Positions 36,545 through 45,420 of a stretch of DNA of 64,000 nt are shown piece after piece. Numbering within the stretch: position 1 is the first letter of the stretch; each line of letters opens with the position of its first letter. The notes under the pieces were generated by a model. It was not told the DNA's origin, ran no database searches, and saw only the letters and a program-made list of their open reading frames with translations. This DNA comes from Pseudomonadota bacterium. GTDB taxonomy: Bacteria > Pseudomonadota > Gammaproteobacteria > Burkholderiales > Burkholderiaceae_B. The DNA is taken from positions 155,134 to 219,133 of the forward strand of contig JAEXOO010000029.1 in NCBI GenBank assembly GCA_023439305.1, in the 5' to 3' direction. The position numbers and the translations under genes were made by a program.

Positions 36545-39415
36545 ATGTCATCGCAAAAAGAACTGCAAAGTAACTCCTATTTGTTCGGGAGCAATGCTCC
36601 CTATGTCGAAGAACTCTACGAGTCCTACCTCGACAACCCAGGTTCCGTCGCCGACCAATGGCGCGACTACTTCGATCAGCTGCAGCACCTGCCTGCCACC
36701 GACGGCCGCGACAACACCCGCGACCAGGCGCATGCTCCCATCGTCGAATCCTTTGCCCAGCGCGCCAAGGCCAACGCCTTCCTGACCCGCTCGCAGGCTC
36801 CGGATCTGGCCGTGGCCATGAAACAGGTCTCCATCCAGTCCATGATCGCCGCCTACCGTTCGCTGGGCGCCCGCATCGCCGACCTGGACCCGCTCAAGCG
36901 CTCCGAGCGTCCCAACTTTCCCGAGCTGGATCCCGCTTTCTACGGCCTGACCGAAGCTGACCTGGATCAGGTTTATTCCGCCACCAACACGTACTTCACC
37001 AAAGCCGACACCATGACGCTGCGCGACATGCTCAAGGCGCTGCGTGACACGTACAGCCGCTCGGTGGGCGCGGAGTTCATGCACATCTCCGATCCGGTGG
37101 CCAAGCGCTGGATTCAGCAGCGCCTGGAATCCGTGCACGGCACGGGCTCCTTCACGGTGGACCAGAAGCGCCACATCCTGCAGCAACTGACCGAGGCCGA
37201 AGGCCTGGAACGTTTCCTGCACACCAAATACGTGGGCCAGAAACGCTTCTCCCTGGAAGGCGGCGAAAGCTTCATCGCCTGCATGGACGAAGTGGTCAAC
37301 CACGCCGGTGAAAACGGCGTGCAGGAAATCATTGTGGGCATGGCTCACCGTGGTCGCCTGAACATGCTGGTCAACATCATGGGCAAGATGCCCGGCGACC
37401 TGTTTGCGGAGTTCGAAGGCCGCCATGCCGAAGGCCTGACCGACGGCGACGTGAAATATCACAACGGTTTCTCCAGCGACCTGTCCACCCGTGGCGGTCC
37501 GGTTCACCTGTCCCTGGCGTTCAATCCGTCCCACCTGGAAATCGTCAACCCCGTGGTTGAAGGTTCGGTGCGCGCCCGCCAGGATCGCCGCAACGACGAA
37601 GAAGGCAGCCAGGTCCTGCCCGTGCTGGTGCACGGCGATGCGGCTTTTGCCGGCCAGGGCGTGGTCATGGAAACCCTGAACCTGGCCCAGACCCGTGGCT
37701 ACGGTACCGGCGGCACGCTGCACATCGTCATCAACAACCAGATCGGTTTCACTACCTCCGATCCGCGCGACACGCGCTCCACGCTGTATTGCACGGACGT
37801 GGTCAAGATGATTGAAGCCCCTGTGTTCCACGTGAACGGCGACGATCCCGAAGCCGTGGTGTTTGTGACCCAGCTGGCTCTGGACTACCGCCGCGAATTC
37901 AAGCACGACGTCGTCATCGTCGTGGTGTGCTTCCGCAAGCTGGGCCACAACGAGCAAGACACTCCCTCGATGACACAGCCGCTGATGTACAAGAAAATCG
38001 GCATGCACAACGGCACGCGCAAGCTGTACGCCGACAAGCTGGTCACCCAGGGCGTGCTGGCCGAAAACGAACCCGAAGATCTGGTCAAGTCCTACCGTCA
38101 ACTGATGGAAGACGGCAAGCGCACGGTCGAACCCGTGCTGACCGATTACAAGAACAAGTACGCCACCGACTGGTCTGCGTTCCTGAACGCCAAATGGACC
38201 GATCAGGCCGACACGGCGCTGCCCATGTCCGAACTGACCCGCATCGGCGAAAAACTGACGACGGTTCCCGAAGGCTTCACGGTGCATCCGCTGGTGAATC
38301 GCCTGCTGAACGATCGTCGCGCCATGGCTCGCGGCGAAGCTAACGTGGACTGGGGCATGGGCGAACACCTGGCCTTCGCCACCTTGGTGAACAACGGCTA
38401 CGCCATCCGCATCACCGGCCAGGATTCGGGCCGCGGCACCTTCACGCACCGTCATGCCGTGTTGCACGACCAGAAGCGCGAGCGCTGGGACGACGGCACC
38501 TACATTCCTTTGCAGAATGTCTCCGAAGGCCAGGCCGGTTTCCTGGTGATCGACTCGGTGCTGTCCGAAGAGGCCGTGCTGGCCTTTGAATACGGCTACG
38601 CATCCGCCGAGCCTAATATCCTGACCATCTGGGAAGCCCAGTTCGGCGACTTCGCCAATGGCGCCCAGGTTGTCATCGACCAGTTCATCACCTCTGGCGA
38701 AGCCAAGTGGGGCCGTCAGTGCGGCCTGACCCTGATGCTGCCGCACGGCTACGAAGGCCAGGGCCCCGAGCACTCCTCGGCCCGCATCGAGCGCTTCCTG
38801 CAATTGTGCGCGGACAACAACATCCAGGTCGTGCAGCCTACCAACGGCGCGCAGATCTTCCACGTGTTGCGCCGCCAGATGATCCGTCCTTTCCGCAAGC
38901 CCTTGGTCATCATGACGCCCAAGTCCTTGCTGCGTAACAAAGACGCCACTTCGCCACTGAAGGATCTGGCCGAAGGGCAGTTCATGCCTGTCATCGGCGA
39001 ACACGACGAGTCCATCGACGCGTCCGCCGTCAAGCGCGTCCTGGTCTGCTCGGGCAAGGTCTACTACGACCTGATGCATGCTCGTAAGGAACAGGAGCGC
39101 AACGACGTTGCAATTATCCGTGTGGAACAGTTGTACCCCTTCGCCCACAAATCCTTCCAGGCCGAGCTGCAGAAATACGGCAATGCCAAGGAAGTCATCT
39201 GGGTCCAGGACGAGCCACAAAACCAAGGTGCGTGGTTCTATGTTCAGCATCACATCTACGAGAACATGGCCGAAGGCCAGAAGCTGGGCTACTCCGGTCG
39301 TCCCGCCTCCGCCTCGCCGGCCGTCGGCTACCTGGCCAAGCACCAGGAACAGCAGAAAGCCCTGATCGAATCGGCTTTCGGCCCTCGTGGCAAAAGCTTC
39401 ATGCTGACCAAATAA
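36545..39415 (+). CDS. odhA: 2-oxoglutarate dehydrogenase E1 component
   Basis: A 956-residue thiamine-diphosphate enzyme (also called sucA) decarboxylating 2-oxoglutarate in the TCA cycle. The N-terminus NSYLFGSNAPYVEELYESYLDNP, the conserved GMAHRGRLNML, the TPP-binding segment from VLVHGDAAFAGQG to INNQIGFTT and the C-terminal QDEPQNQGAWFYV are all standard. First gene of odhA-odhB-lpd. Its start is preceded by a structured leader that may control translation. Confidence 0.97.
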   Translation: MSSQKELQSNSYLFGSNAPYVEELYESYLDNPGSVADQWRDYFDQLQHLPATDGRDNTRDQAHAPIVESFAQRAKANAFLTRSQAPDLAVAMKQVSIQSMIAAYRSLGARIADLDPLKRSERPNFPELDPAFYGLTEADLDQVYSATNTYFTKADTMTLRDMLKALRDTYSRSVGAEFMHISDPVAKRWIQQRLESVHGTGSFTVDQKRHILQQLTEAEGLERFLHTKYVGQKRFSLEGGESFIACMDEVVNHAGENGVQEIIVGMAHRGRLNMLVNIMGKMPGDLFAEFEGRHAEGLTDGDVKYHNGFSSDLSTRGGPVHLSLAFNPSHLEIVNPVVEGSVRARQDRRNDEEGSQVLPVLVHGDAAFAGQGVVMETLNLAQTRGYGTGGTLHIVINNQIGFTTSDPRDTRSTLYCTDVVKMIEAPVFHVNGDDPEAVVFVTQLALDYRREFKHDVVIVVVCFRKLGHNEQDTPSMTQPLMYKKIGMHNGTRKLYADKLVTQGVLAENEPEDLVKSYRQLMEDGKRTVEPVLTDYKNKYATDWSAFLNAKWTDQADTALPMSELTRIGEKLTTVPEGFTVHPLVNRLLNDRRAMARGEANVDWGMGEHLAFATLVNNGYAIRITGQDSGRGTFTHRHAVLHDQKRERWDDGTYIPLQNVSEGQAGFLVIDSVLSEEAVLAFEYGYASAEPNILTIWEAQFGDFANGAQVVIDQFITSGEAKWGRQCGLTLMLPHGYEGQGPEHSSARIERFLQLCADNNIQVVQPTNGAQIFHVLRRQMIRPFRKPLVIMTPKSLLRNKDATSPLKDLAEGQFMPVIGEHDESIDASAVKRVLVCSGKVYYDLMHARKEQERNDVAIIRVEQLYPFAHKSFQAELQKYGNAKEVIWVQDEPQNQGAWFYVQHHIYENMAEGQKLGYSGRPASASPAVGYLAKHQEQQKALIESAFGPRGKSFMLTK

Positions 39416-39449
39416 GCACCCCAAATTTTTAAATACGGAAAATACAATC

Positions 39450-40655
39450 ATGGCAATTACCGACGTTCTGGTCCCCCAACTCTCCGAGTCCATCTCCGAA
39501 GCCACGCTGCTCGAATGGAAAAAGCAGCCCGGCGAAATGGTGCAGGCCGATGAAATCCTGATCGAAGTCGAAACCGACAAGGTCGTTCTGGAAGTGCCTG
39601 CCCCGGCAGCGGGCGTGCTCAGCGAAATCGTCAAGGCCAACGGCAGCACCGTGACCTCGGGCGATATCCTGGCCCGCATCGACACCGACGGCAAAGCCAG
39701 CGCAGCGGCTCCCGCCGCCGCTCAGGCGCCTGCCGCCGAGGCCGCTCCTGCCGCTGCTCCCGCAGCGTCTGTTTCGTCCGTGGCCTCGCCTGCCGCCGCC
39801 AAGATTCTGGCTGAAAAAGGCGTGGACGCCAGCGCTGTTGAAGGGTCCGGCCGTGGCGGCCGCATCACCAAGGGCGATGCCTTGCAAGCCAACGCGCCTG
39901 CCGCCAGCAAGCCTGCCGCCGCTCCTGTTGCTCCTCCTACGCTGTCGCTGGACGGTCGCCCCGAACAGCGCGTGCCCATGAGCCGCCTGCGCGCCCGTGT
40001 CGCCGAGCGTCTGCTGCAGTCGCAAGCCGAAAACGCCATCCTGACCACCTTCAACGAGGTGAACATGCAGGCCGTCATGGACCTGCGCAAGACCTACAAG
40101 GATCAGTTCGAAAAAGAACACGGCGTCAAACTGGGCTTCACGTCCTTCTTCGTGAAGGCCGCCGTTGCCGCTCTGAAGAAATTCCCCGTGCTGAACGCGT
40201 CGGTCGACGGCAAGGACATCATCTACCACGGTTACTTCGACATCGGCGTGGCCGTGGGCAGCCCGCGCGGTCTGGTGGTGCCTATCTTGCGCAACGCCGA
40301 CCAGCTCACCATTGCTGAAATCGAGCAGCAGATCGCCGACTTCGGCGTGCGCGCCCGCGACGGCAAGCTGACCCTGGAAGAAATGACGGGCGGCACCTTC
40401 TCGATCTCCAACGGCGGTGTATTCGGCTCCATGCTGTCTACCCCCATCATCAACCCGCCTCAGTCGGCCATCCTGGGCATCCACGCCACCAAGGACCGTC
40501 CTGTTGTGGAAAACGGTCAGATCGTGATCCGTCCCATGAACTACCTGGCCATGTCCTACGACCACCGTATCATCGACGGCCGCGAAGCCGTCCTGGGTCT
40601 GGTGGCCATGAAGGAAGCGCTGGAAGATCCACAGCGTCTGCTGCTGAACATCTAA
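39450..40655 (+). CDS. odhB: 2-oxoglutarate dehydrogenase E2 component (dihydrolipoyl succinyltransferase)
   Basis: A 401-residue core subunit (also sucB). One N-terminal lipoyl domain (residues 1-80, lipoyl-lysine in VETDKVVLEVPA) is followed by an Ala/Pro-rich linker. Next come an E1/E3-binding domain (around residues 105-145, ILAEKGVDASAVEGSGRGGRI) and the catalytic domain ending with the active-site DHRIIDGREAV. It starts 34 bases after odhA in the same operon. Confidence 0.97.
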   Translation: MAITDVLVPQLSESISEATLLEWKKQPGEMVQADEILIEVETDKVVLEVPAPAAGVLSEIVKANGSTVTSGDILARIDTDGKASAAAPAAAQAPAAEAAPAAAPAASVSSVASPAAAKILAEKGVDASAVEGSGRGGRITKGDALQANAPAASKPAAAPVAPPTLSLDGRPEQRVPMSRLRARVAERLLQSQAENAILTTFNEVNMQAVMDLRKTYKDQFEKEHGVKLGFTSFFVKAAVAALKKFPVLNASVDGKDIIYHGYFDIGVAVGSPRGLVVPILRNADQLTIAEIEQQIADFGVRARDGKLTLEEMTGGTFSISNGGVFGSMLSTPIINPPQSAILGIHATKDRPVVENGQIVIRPMNYLAMSYDHRIIDGREAVLGLVAMKEALEDPQRLLLNI

Positions 40656-40821
40656 GCACGCTGTAATCTTTTAGTTATATTTTTACGGCCAAGTGCTTGA
40701 TTCCGAGCCTTGGCCGACTTTATTTTCCGAAACGCAGCGGGGAGCCGGCAAGACCGGCCCGATGACTTCCCGCCCGCACTGCTGGCGGTCCCGGATGCGT
40801 TTCCATCTTTATGGAAATTTC

Positions 40822-42249
40822 ATGGCTAAACAGTTTGATGTCGTAGTTATCGGCGCCGGCCCCGGCGGTTACATTGCCGCCATCCGCGCCGCCCAGTTGG
40901 GCATGAGCGTGGCCTGCGTGGACGCCTGGTCCACCGCCGAAGGCAAGCCCGCTCCCGGCGGCACCTGCACCAACGTGGGTTGTATTCCTTCCAAGGCTCT
41001 GTTGCAGTCCTCCGAGCACTTCGAACATGCCAATCTGCACCTGGCCGATCACGGCGTGGACGTCAAGGGCGTGTCCCTGAACCTGGACAAACTGCTGGGC
41101 CGCAAGGACACCGTGGTCAAGCAGAACAACGAAGGCATTCTGTATTTGTTCAAGAAGAACAAGGTCAACTTCTTCCATGGCACTGCCTCGTTCGGCGCCA
41201 AGGTGGACGGCGGTTGGTCGGTGAATGTGGCCGGCGCCAATGCTGAAGAGCTGGTGGCCAAGAACGTGATCATCGCCACCGGCAGTTCGGCTCGCGCCTT
41301 GCCCGGCGCCGAGTTCGACGAAGACCAGATCCTGTCCAACGACGGTGCGCTGCGTCTGCCCAAAGTGCCCAAGAAGCTGGCTATCATCGGCGCAGGCGTG
41401 ATCGGCCTGGAGCTGGGCAGCGTCTGGCGCCGCCTGGGTTCGGATGTCACCATCCTGGAAGGCGCGCCTGAATTCCTGTCCGCCGTCGATCGCGACGTGG
41501 CCAAAGAAGCCCTTAAGTCCCTAACCAAGCAAGGTCTGAAGATCAACGTCGGCGTGAAAGTCGGCGAGATCAAGAAGACTGCCAAGCAAGTCAGCCTCAG
41601 CTATGTCGACGCCGCGGGCGCCGAGCAGAAGCTGGATGCCGACAAACTGATCGTGTCCATCGGCCGCGTGCCCAACACGGCCGGCCTGGGTGCTGAAACC
41701 ATCGGCCTGAAACTGGACGAGCGCGGCTTCGTGGTCGTGGACGACGATTGCGCCACCAGCCTGCCTGGTATCTGGGCTGTCGGCGATGTGGTGCGCGGTC
41801 CCATGCTGGCCCACAAGGCTGAAGAAGAAGGCGTGGCCGTGGCCGAGCGTCTGGCCGGCCAGCAGCCGCATGTCAACTTCGACACCGTGCCTTGGGTCAT
41901 CTACACCTCGCCCGAGATCGCCTGGGTCGGCAAGACCGAGCAGCAGCTGAAGACCGAAGGCCGCGCCTACCGTGCGGGCAGCTTCCCCTTCCTGGCCAAC
42001 GGCCGCGCCCGCGCTCTGGGCGACACCACCGGCTTTGTGAAGGTGCTGGCCGATGCCAAGACGGACGAAGTCCTGGGCGTGCATATCGTCGGACCTGTGG
42101 CCTCCGAGCTGGTGGCCGAAGCGGTCGCCATCATGGAGTTCCGTGGTGCTGCCGAAGATATCGCCCGTATCTGCCACGCTCACCCCACGCTGTCCGAAGC
42201 CATGAAAGAAGCCGCACTGGCCGTGGACAAGCGCGCACTGAACTTCTGA
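40822..42249 (+). CDS. lpdA: Dihydrolipoyl dehydrogenase (E3)
   Basis: A 475-residue FAD enzyme that re-oxidises the lipoyl group of OdhB. FAD-binding GAGPGGYIAAIRAAQLG, the redox disulfide in GGTCTNVGCIPSKALL, the NAD site IGAGVIGLELGSVW and the active-site CHAHPTLSEA are present. There is no N-terminal lipoyl domain, as expected for the E3 of the oxoglutarate complex. The ATG at 40822 (MAKQFDVVVIG) gives the standard length; the open frame upstream lies in a 166-base intergenic stretch and is not convincing. Confidence 0.96.
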   Translation: MAKQFDVVVIGAGPGGYIAAIRAAQLGMSVACVDAWSTAEGKPAPGGTCTNVGCIPSKALLQSSEHFEHANLHLADHGVDVKGVSLNLDKLLGRKDTVVKQNNEGILYLFKKNKVNFFHGTASFGAKVDGGWSVNVAGANAEELVAKNVIIATGSSARALPGAEFDEDQILSNDGALRLPKVPKKLAIIGAGVIGLELGSVWRRLGSDVTILEGAPEFLSAVDRDVAKEALKSLTKQGLKINVGVKVGEIKKTAKQVSLSYVDAAGAEQKLDADKLIVSIGRVPNTAGLGAETIGLKLDERGFVVVDDDCATSLPGIWAVGDVVRGPMLAHKAEEEGVAVAERLAGQQPHVNFDTVPWVIYTSPEIAWVGKTEQQLKTEGRAYRAGSFPFLANGRARALGDTTGFVKVLADAKTDEVLGVHIVGPVASELVAEAVAIMEFRGAAEDIARICHAHPTLSEAMKEAALAVDKRALNF

Positions 42250-42271
42250 TAGACTTTCAGGGTGTTTCTTG

Positions 42272-42302
42272 AAAAGGGCGGGCACAGGCTCGCCCTTTTT
42301 TT
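42272..42302 (+). terminator. Terminator after lpdA
   Basis: AAAGGGCGGGC and GCTCGCCCTTT form an almost perfect stem followed by seven T. It separates the odh operon from zapE. Confidence 0.8.
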
Positions 42303-42313
42303 GTTCGGCCGGC

Positions 42314-42345
42314 GGACCGCCGGAACGCCGGACCGCCGGAACGCC
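42314..42345. repeat. 16-base tandem repeat, two copies
   Basis: GGACCGCCGGAACGCC is exactly duplicated at 42314-42329 and 42330-42345 in the short lpdA-zapE gap. Confidence 0.8.
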
Positions 42346-42376
42346 ACAAGGCAAAATTGATTTACCAGCAGGTGTC

Positions 42377-43468
42377 ATGAACGTTCGAGAGTATTACCAT
42401 CAGGCTTTGGCCGAAAAAGGCTACCGCGCCGACAGCGCGCAGGAACAGGCCATTGAGCGCCTGCAGCGCTTCTACGACGACTGGGTGGTGTTCCGCCAGG
42501 CCCGCTCCAGCGCCTTGCGCCGGTTGCTGTCGCGCCCCGCCGTGCCGCGCGGCGTCTATCTGTGGGGCGGCGTCGGGCGCGGCAAGAGCTTTCTGATGGA
42601 TGCTTTCTATCTGACTGTGCCTCTCAAACGCAAGACGCGGATTCACTTTCATGAGTTCATGCGCGGCGTACACAAGGAGCTGGATCAGGTCAAAGGCATG
42701 AGCGATCCGCTGGACGAAGTGGCCAAGCGCATCGCCAAGCGCTACCGGCTGATCTGCTTTGACGAATTCCACGTGTCGGACGTGGCCGATGCCATGATTC
42801 TGTACAAGCTGCTGCTGGGTCTGTTCGAGCGCGGCACCTCGTTTGTCATGACCTCCAACTACGAGCCGTCCACCTTGTACCCGGACGGCCTGCACCGCGA
42901 TCGCATCCTGCCGGCCATCGCCTTGTTGCAAAAGAACATGGATATCATGAACGTGGACACCGGCGTAGACTATCGGCGCCGCGCCCTGGAGCAGGTGCAT
43001 ACGTACCTGACCCCGCTGAATGACGACACGACGGCACAGCTCAAGACTATTTTTTCCTCGCTGTCGGACACCGCGCCGCTGGAGCCGGTGCTGACGGTGG
43101 AAAATCGCGAGTTGCGCGCAGTGGCCTTGTCCGGCACGGCGGTCTGGTTCGATTTCAAGACCTTGTGCGAAAGCGCCCGTTCCCAGAACGACTACCTGGA
43201 TCTGGCCACGCGTTTCCAGACCGTGATTCTGTCCGATGTACCGCGCATGACGGCGCGTGACGCATCCGCTGCGCGCCGCTTTACCTGGCTGGTTGACGTC
43301 TTTTACGATCACAAGGTCAAATTCATCATGTCCGCCGCTGTTCCCGCCGAGGAGCTGTATGTGGACGGCCCGATGGCCAACGAGTTTCATCGCACGGTGT
43401 CGCGCCTGCTGGAGATGCAGTCGCGCGAATACCTGGAGTCCGAGCGGCGCCAGGCGGTGACGCTGTAA
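42377..43468 (+). CDS. zapE: Cell division protein ZapE (AFG1-like ATPase)
   Basis: A 363-residue P-loop ATPase. Walker A is in YLWGGVGRGKSFLMD and Walker B in RLICFDEFHVSDVADAM. The sensor region FVMTSNYEPSTLYPDGL is also typical of the AFG1/ZapE family, in which the E. coli member associates with FtsZ at the division ring. The start ATG at 42377 (MNVREYYHQAL) gives the usual length; the frame extends upstream over the terminator and tandem repeat. Confidence 0.92.
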   Translation: MNVREYYHQALAEKGYRADSAQEQAIERLQRFYDDWVVFRQARSSALRRLLSRPAVPRGVYLWGGVGRGKSFLMDAFYLTVPLKRKTRIHFHEFMRGVHKELDQVKGMSDPLDEVAKRIAKRYRLICFDEFHVSDVADAMILYKLLLGLFERGTSFVMTSNYEPSTLYPDGLHRDRILPAIALLQKNMDIMNVDTGVDYRRRALEQVHTYLTPLNDDTTAQLKTIFSSLSDTAPLEPVLTVENRELRAVALSGTAVWFDFKTLCESARSQNDYLDLATRFQTVILSDVPRMTARDASAARRFTWLVDVFYDHKVKFIMSAAVPAEELYVDGPMANEFHRTVSRLLEMQSREYLESERRQAVTL

Positions 43469-43516
43469 AGAGCCCCGGCTCTTGCTTCTTACCCTGTTGT
43501 TTAACGAGTGCAATCC

Positions 43517-44842
43517 ATGACGATTCGAGTACTGACCGGCGTGACCACGACCGGTATCCCTCACCTGGGCAATTATGCCGGCGCCATCCGTCCGGCCATC
43601 CGGGCCAGCCAGCAGGCTGACGTCGACGCTTTCTTTTTCATGGCGGATTATCACGCGCTGATCAAGTGCGATGATCCCGAGCGCGTCGCCATCTCCCGCC
43701 GGGCGATTGCGGCGACCTGGATTGCCTGCGGCCTGGACGTGGAGCGGGTCACGTTCTATCGCCAGTCCGATATTCCCGAGATTCCCGAACTGACCTGGAT
43801 GCTGAATTGCGTCACTGGCAAGGGCTTGATGAATCGCGCCCATGCCTATAAGGCCTCTGTGGACAAGAACGAGCTGGCCGGCGCGGAGCCCGATGACGGC
43901 GTCACCATGGGCCTGTTCAGCTATCCGGTGCTGATGGCTGCCGACATCCTGATGTTCAATGCCCACAAGGTGCCTGTGGGCCGCGATCAGGTTCAGCACC
44001 TGGAGATGGCGCGCGACATCGCCAAGAGCTTCAATCACCTGTATGGGCGTGGCAAGGATTTCTTTGTGCTGCCCGAGGTGCAGGTCGAGGAAGATGTGGC
44101 TTTGCTGCCCGGCCTGGATGGACGCAAGATGTCCAAGAGCTACGACAATACCATTCCCTTGTTCGAAGGCGGCCAGAAAGCGCTGAAGGCCGCCATCGCT
44201 CGCATCGTCACCGATTCCAAGGGGCCGGGCGAGGCCAAGAATCCCGACGACTCGCATTTGATGGCGCTGTATCAGGCTTTTTCGACACGCGAGCAAAGCC
44301 AGGCCTTCCGCCAGCAACTGCTGGATGGCCTGGCCTGGGGCGAGGCCAAGCAGGCGCTGTACGAGCTGCTGGAAACCATGATCGCGCCCATGCGCGAGCG
44401 TTATGAGTCCTTGATGGCTCGTCCGCAGGATATCGAAGAGCTGCTGCAGGTCGGTGCCCGCAAAGCCCGTTCTTATGCCACGCCGTTCATCCAGGAGCTG
44501 AAGGCGGCCGTCGGCTTGCGCGATCCTCAGGCGGGCGTTGGTGCCAAGACGCAAGCCAAGGCGCGTAAAGCCCGTTTCGTCAATTTTCGCGAAGACGATG
44601 GCTCTTTCCGTTTCCGTCTGGTGGATGCCGATGGTCAGGAGTTGTTTCTGTCCTGCGCCTACGCGGATCCCAAGCAGGCCGGCGCGGTGATCAAGGCCTT
44701 GCAGAACGAAGTGGCTGCTGATGTGCTGCGCGAGCACGAAGGACGCTTGACGGTGCAGTGGCAGGGCCAGGTAGTGGCAGAGTTGAATGCGGCAGAACGC
44801 GCTGCGATTGAACAGGCGTTGGCGACGTTCCGGGACGAATAA
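43517..44842 (+). CDS. trpS: Tryptophanyl-tRNA synthetase with C-terminal extension
   Basis: A 441-residue class I aminoacyl-tRNA synthetase charging tRNA-Trp. The HIGH-equivalent is in GIPHLGNYAGAIRP and the KMSKS motif is exact in GRKMSKSYDN. The normal catalytic and anticodon domains end near residue 340. The last ~100 residues are extra, and the stretch FRFRLVDADGQELFLSCAYA resembles a small YegP/DUF1508-type domain. ATG 43517 is chosen; a GTG three codons upstream lacks a ribosome binding site. Confidence 0.93.
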   Translation: MTIRVLTGVTTTGIPHLGNYAGAIRPAIRASQQADVDAFFFMADYHALIKCDDPERVAISRRAIAATWIACGLDVERVTFYRQSDIPEIPELTWMLNCVTGKGLMNRAHAYKASVDKNELAGAEPDDGVTMGLFSYPVLMAADILMFNAHKVPVGRDQVQHLEMARDIAKSFNHLYGRGKDFFVLPEVQVEEDVALLPGLDGRKMSKSYDNTIPLFEGGQKALKAAIARIVTDSKGPGEAKNPDDSHLMALYQAFSTREQSQAFRQQLLDGLAWGEAKQALYELLETMIAPMRERYESLMARPQDIEELLQVGARKARSYATPFIQELKAAVGLRDPQAGVGAKTQAKARKARFVNFREDDGSFRFRLVDADGQELFLSCAYADPKQAGAVIKALQNEVAADVLREHEGRLTVQWQGQVVAELNAAERAAIEQALATFRDE

Positions 44843-44857
44843 GAGCTAAGCCGGACA

Positions 44858-44891
44858 TGAAAAAAATGCCTGCAGTGATGCAGGCATTTTT
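44858..44891. terminator. Bidirectional terminator after trpS
   Basis: AAATGCCTGCA-GTGA-TGCAGGCATTT, flanked by A and T runs, lies between convergent trpS and the small minus-strand gene. Confidence 0.9.
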
Positions 44892-44901
44892 GTTGGAAGT
44901 C

Positions 44902-45417
44902 TCAGTCCCAGCAGGGCTCAGCCGGGATGCCCAGTTCCTGGCAGAGCGTCAGGATCTCGGCAATGTGTTCACGCTGGACCAGGATGAGCTGGAATTCCTC
45001 GTCGTAACTTTGGGCGAACTCAAGCAGCCCGTAGTCGGGGTGGCTGGCCAGCAGTTGTTCGTCGGCCCACTCGAAGAAACCATCTACATCCTGGAAAGGC
45101 ATGTCGTCGTAGGGGAAGGGCGGCAGGTCGCGCGATTCGAACGCCGCCTGGACTTCCTCCCATAGTTCGTCCACGGTGTCCGCCAGGGCCAGGTAATCGT
45201 CCAGCTCGTAGCTGATGGCCAGCACCAGGGCGCCTTCGGGGTCGTGTTCCATCAAGGTGCGGGCCTGCGTACCGTAGGCCTCGCCCATGGCAGCAGGGCT
45301 GGCGCAGGCGTTCAGGATGGATCGGGCGATGTCCTGGATGTCCTGTTCGTGCTGCTCGAATCCGGTCAAGAGATTGAGCAGACGCTGCAGGGCTGAAAGG
45401 CGCTCGGGTGTAGTCAT
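44902..45417 (-). CDS. Hypothetical acidic protein
   Basis: A 171-residue soluble, strongly acidic protein (many Asp/Glu, few Lys). I see no transmembrane segment or catalytic motif and cannot name its family with confidence. Conserved-looking parts are EGALVLAISYELDDYLALADTVDELWEEV and DVDGFFEWADEQLL. It starts 3 bases after the tex stop on the same strand, so it is probably co-transcribed with tex and may act with it. Confidence 0.7.
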   Translation of the reverse strand: MTTPERLSALQRLLNLLTGFEQHEQDIQDIARSILNACASPAAMGEAYGTQARTLMEHDPEGALVLAISYELDDYLALADTVDELWEEVQAAFESRDLPPFPYDDMPFQDVDGFFEWADEQLLASHPDYGLLEFAQSYDEEFQLILVQREHIAEILTLCQELGIPAEPCWD

Positions 45418-45420
45418 GGC

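Noticed and set aside
36548..39694. 1048-codon open frame antisense to odhA/odhB start
   Set aside because: It mirrors a gene with strong homology and GC-rich third positions, has a composition rich in His/Val/Gly typical of antisense frames, and matches no family.
42362..44737. 791-codon open frame antisense to zapE and trpS
   Set aside because: Spans two well-supported genes on the other strand; no family motifs.
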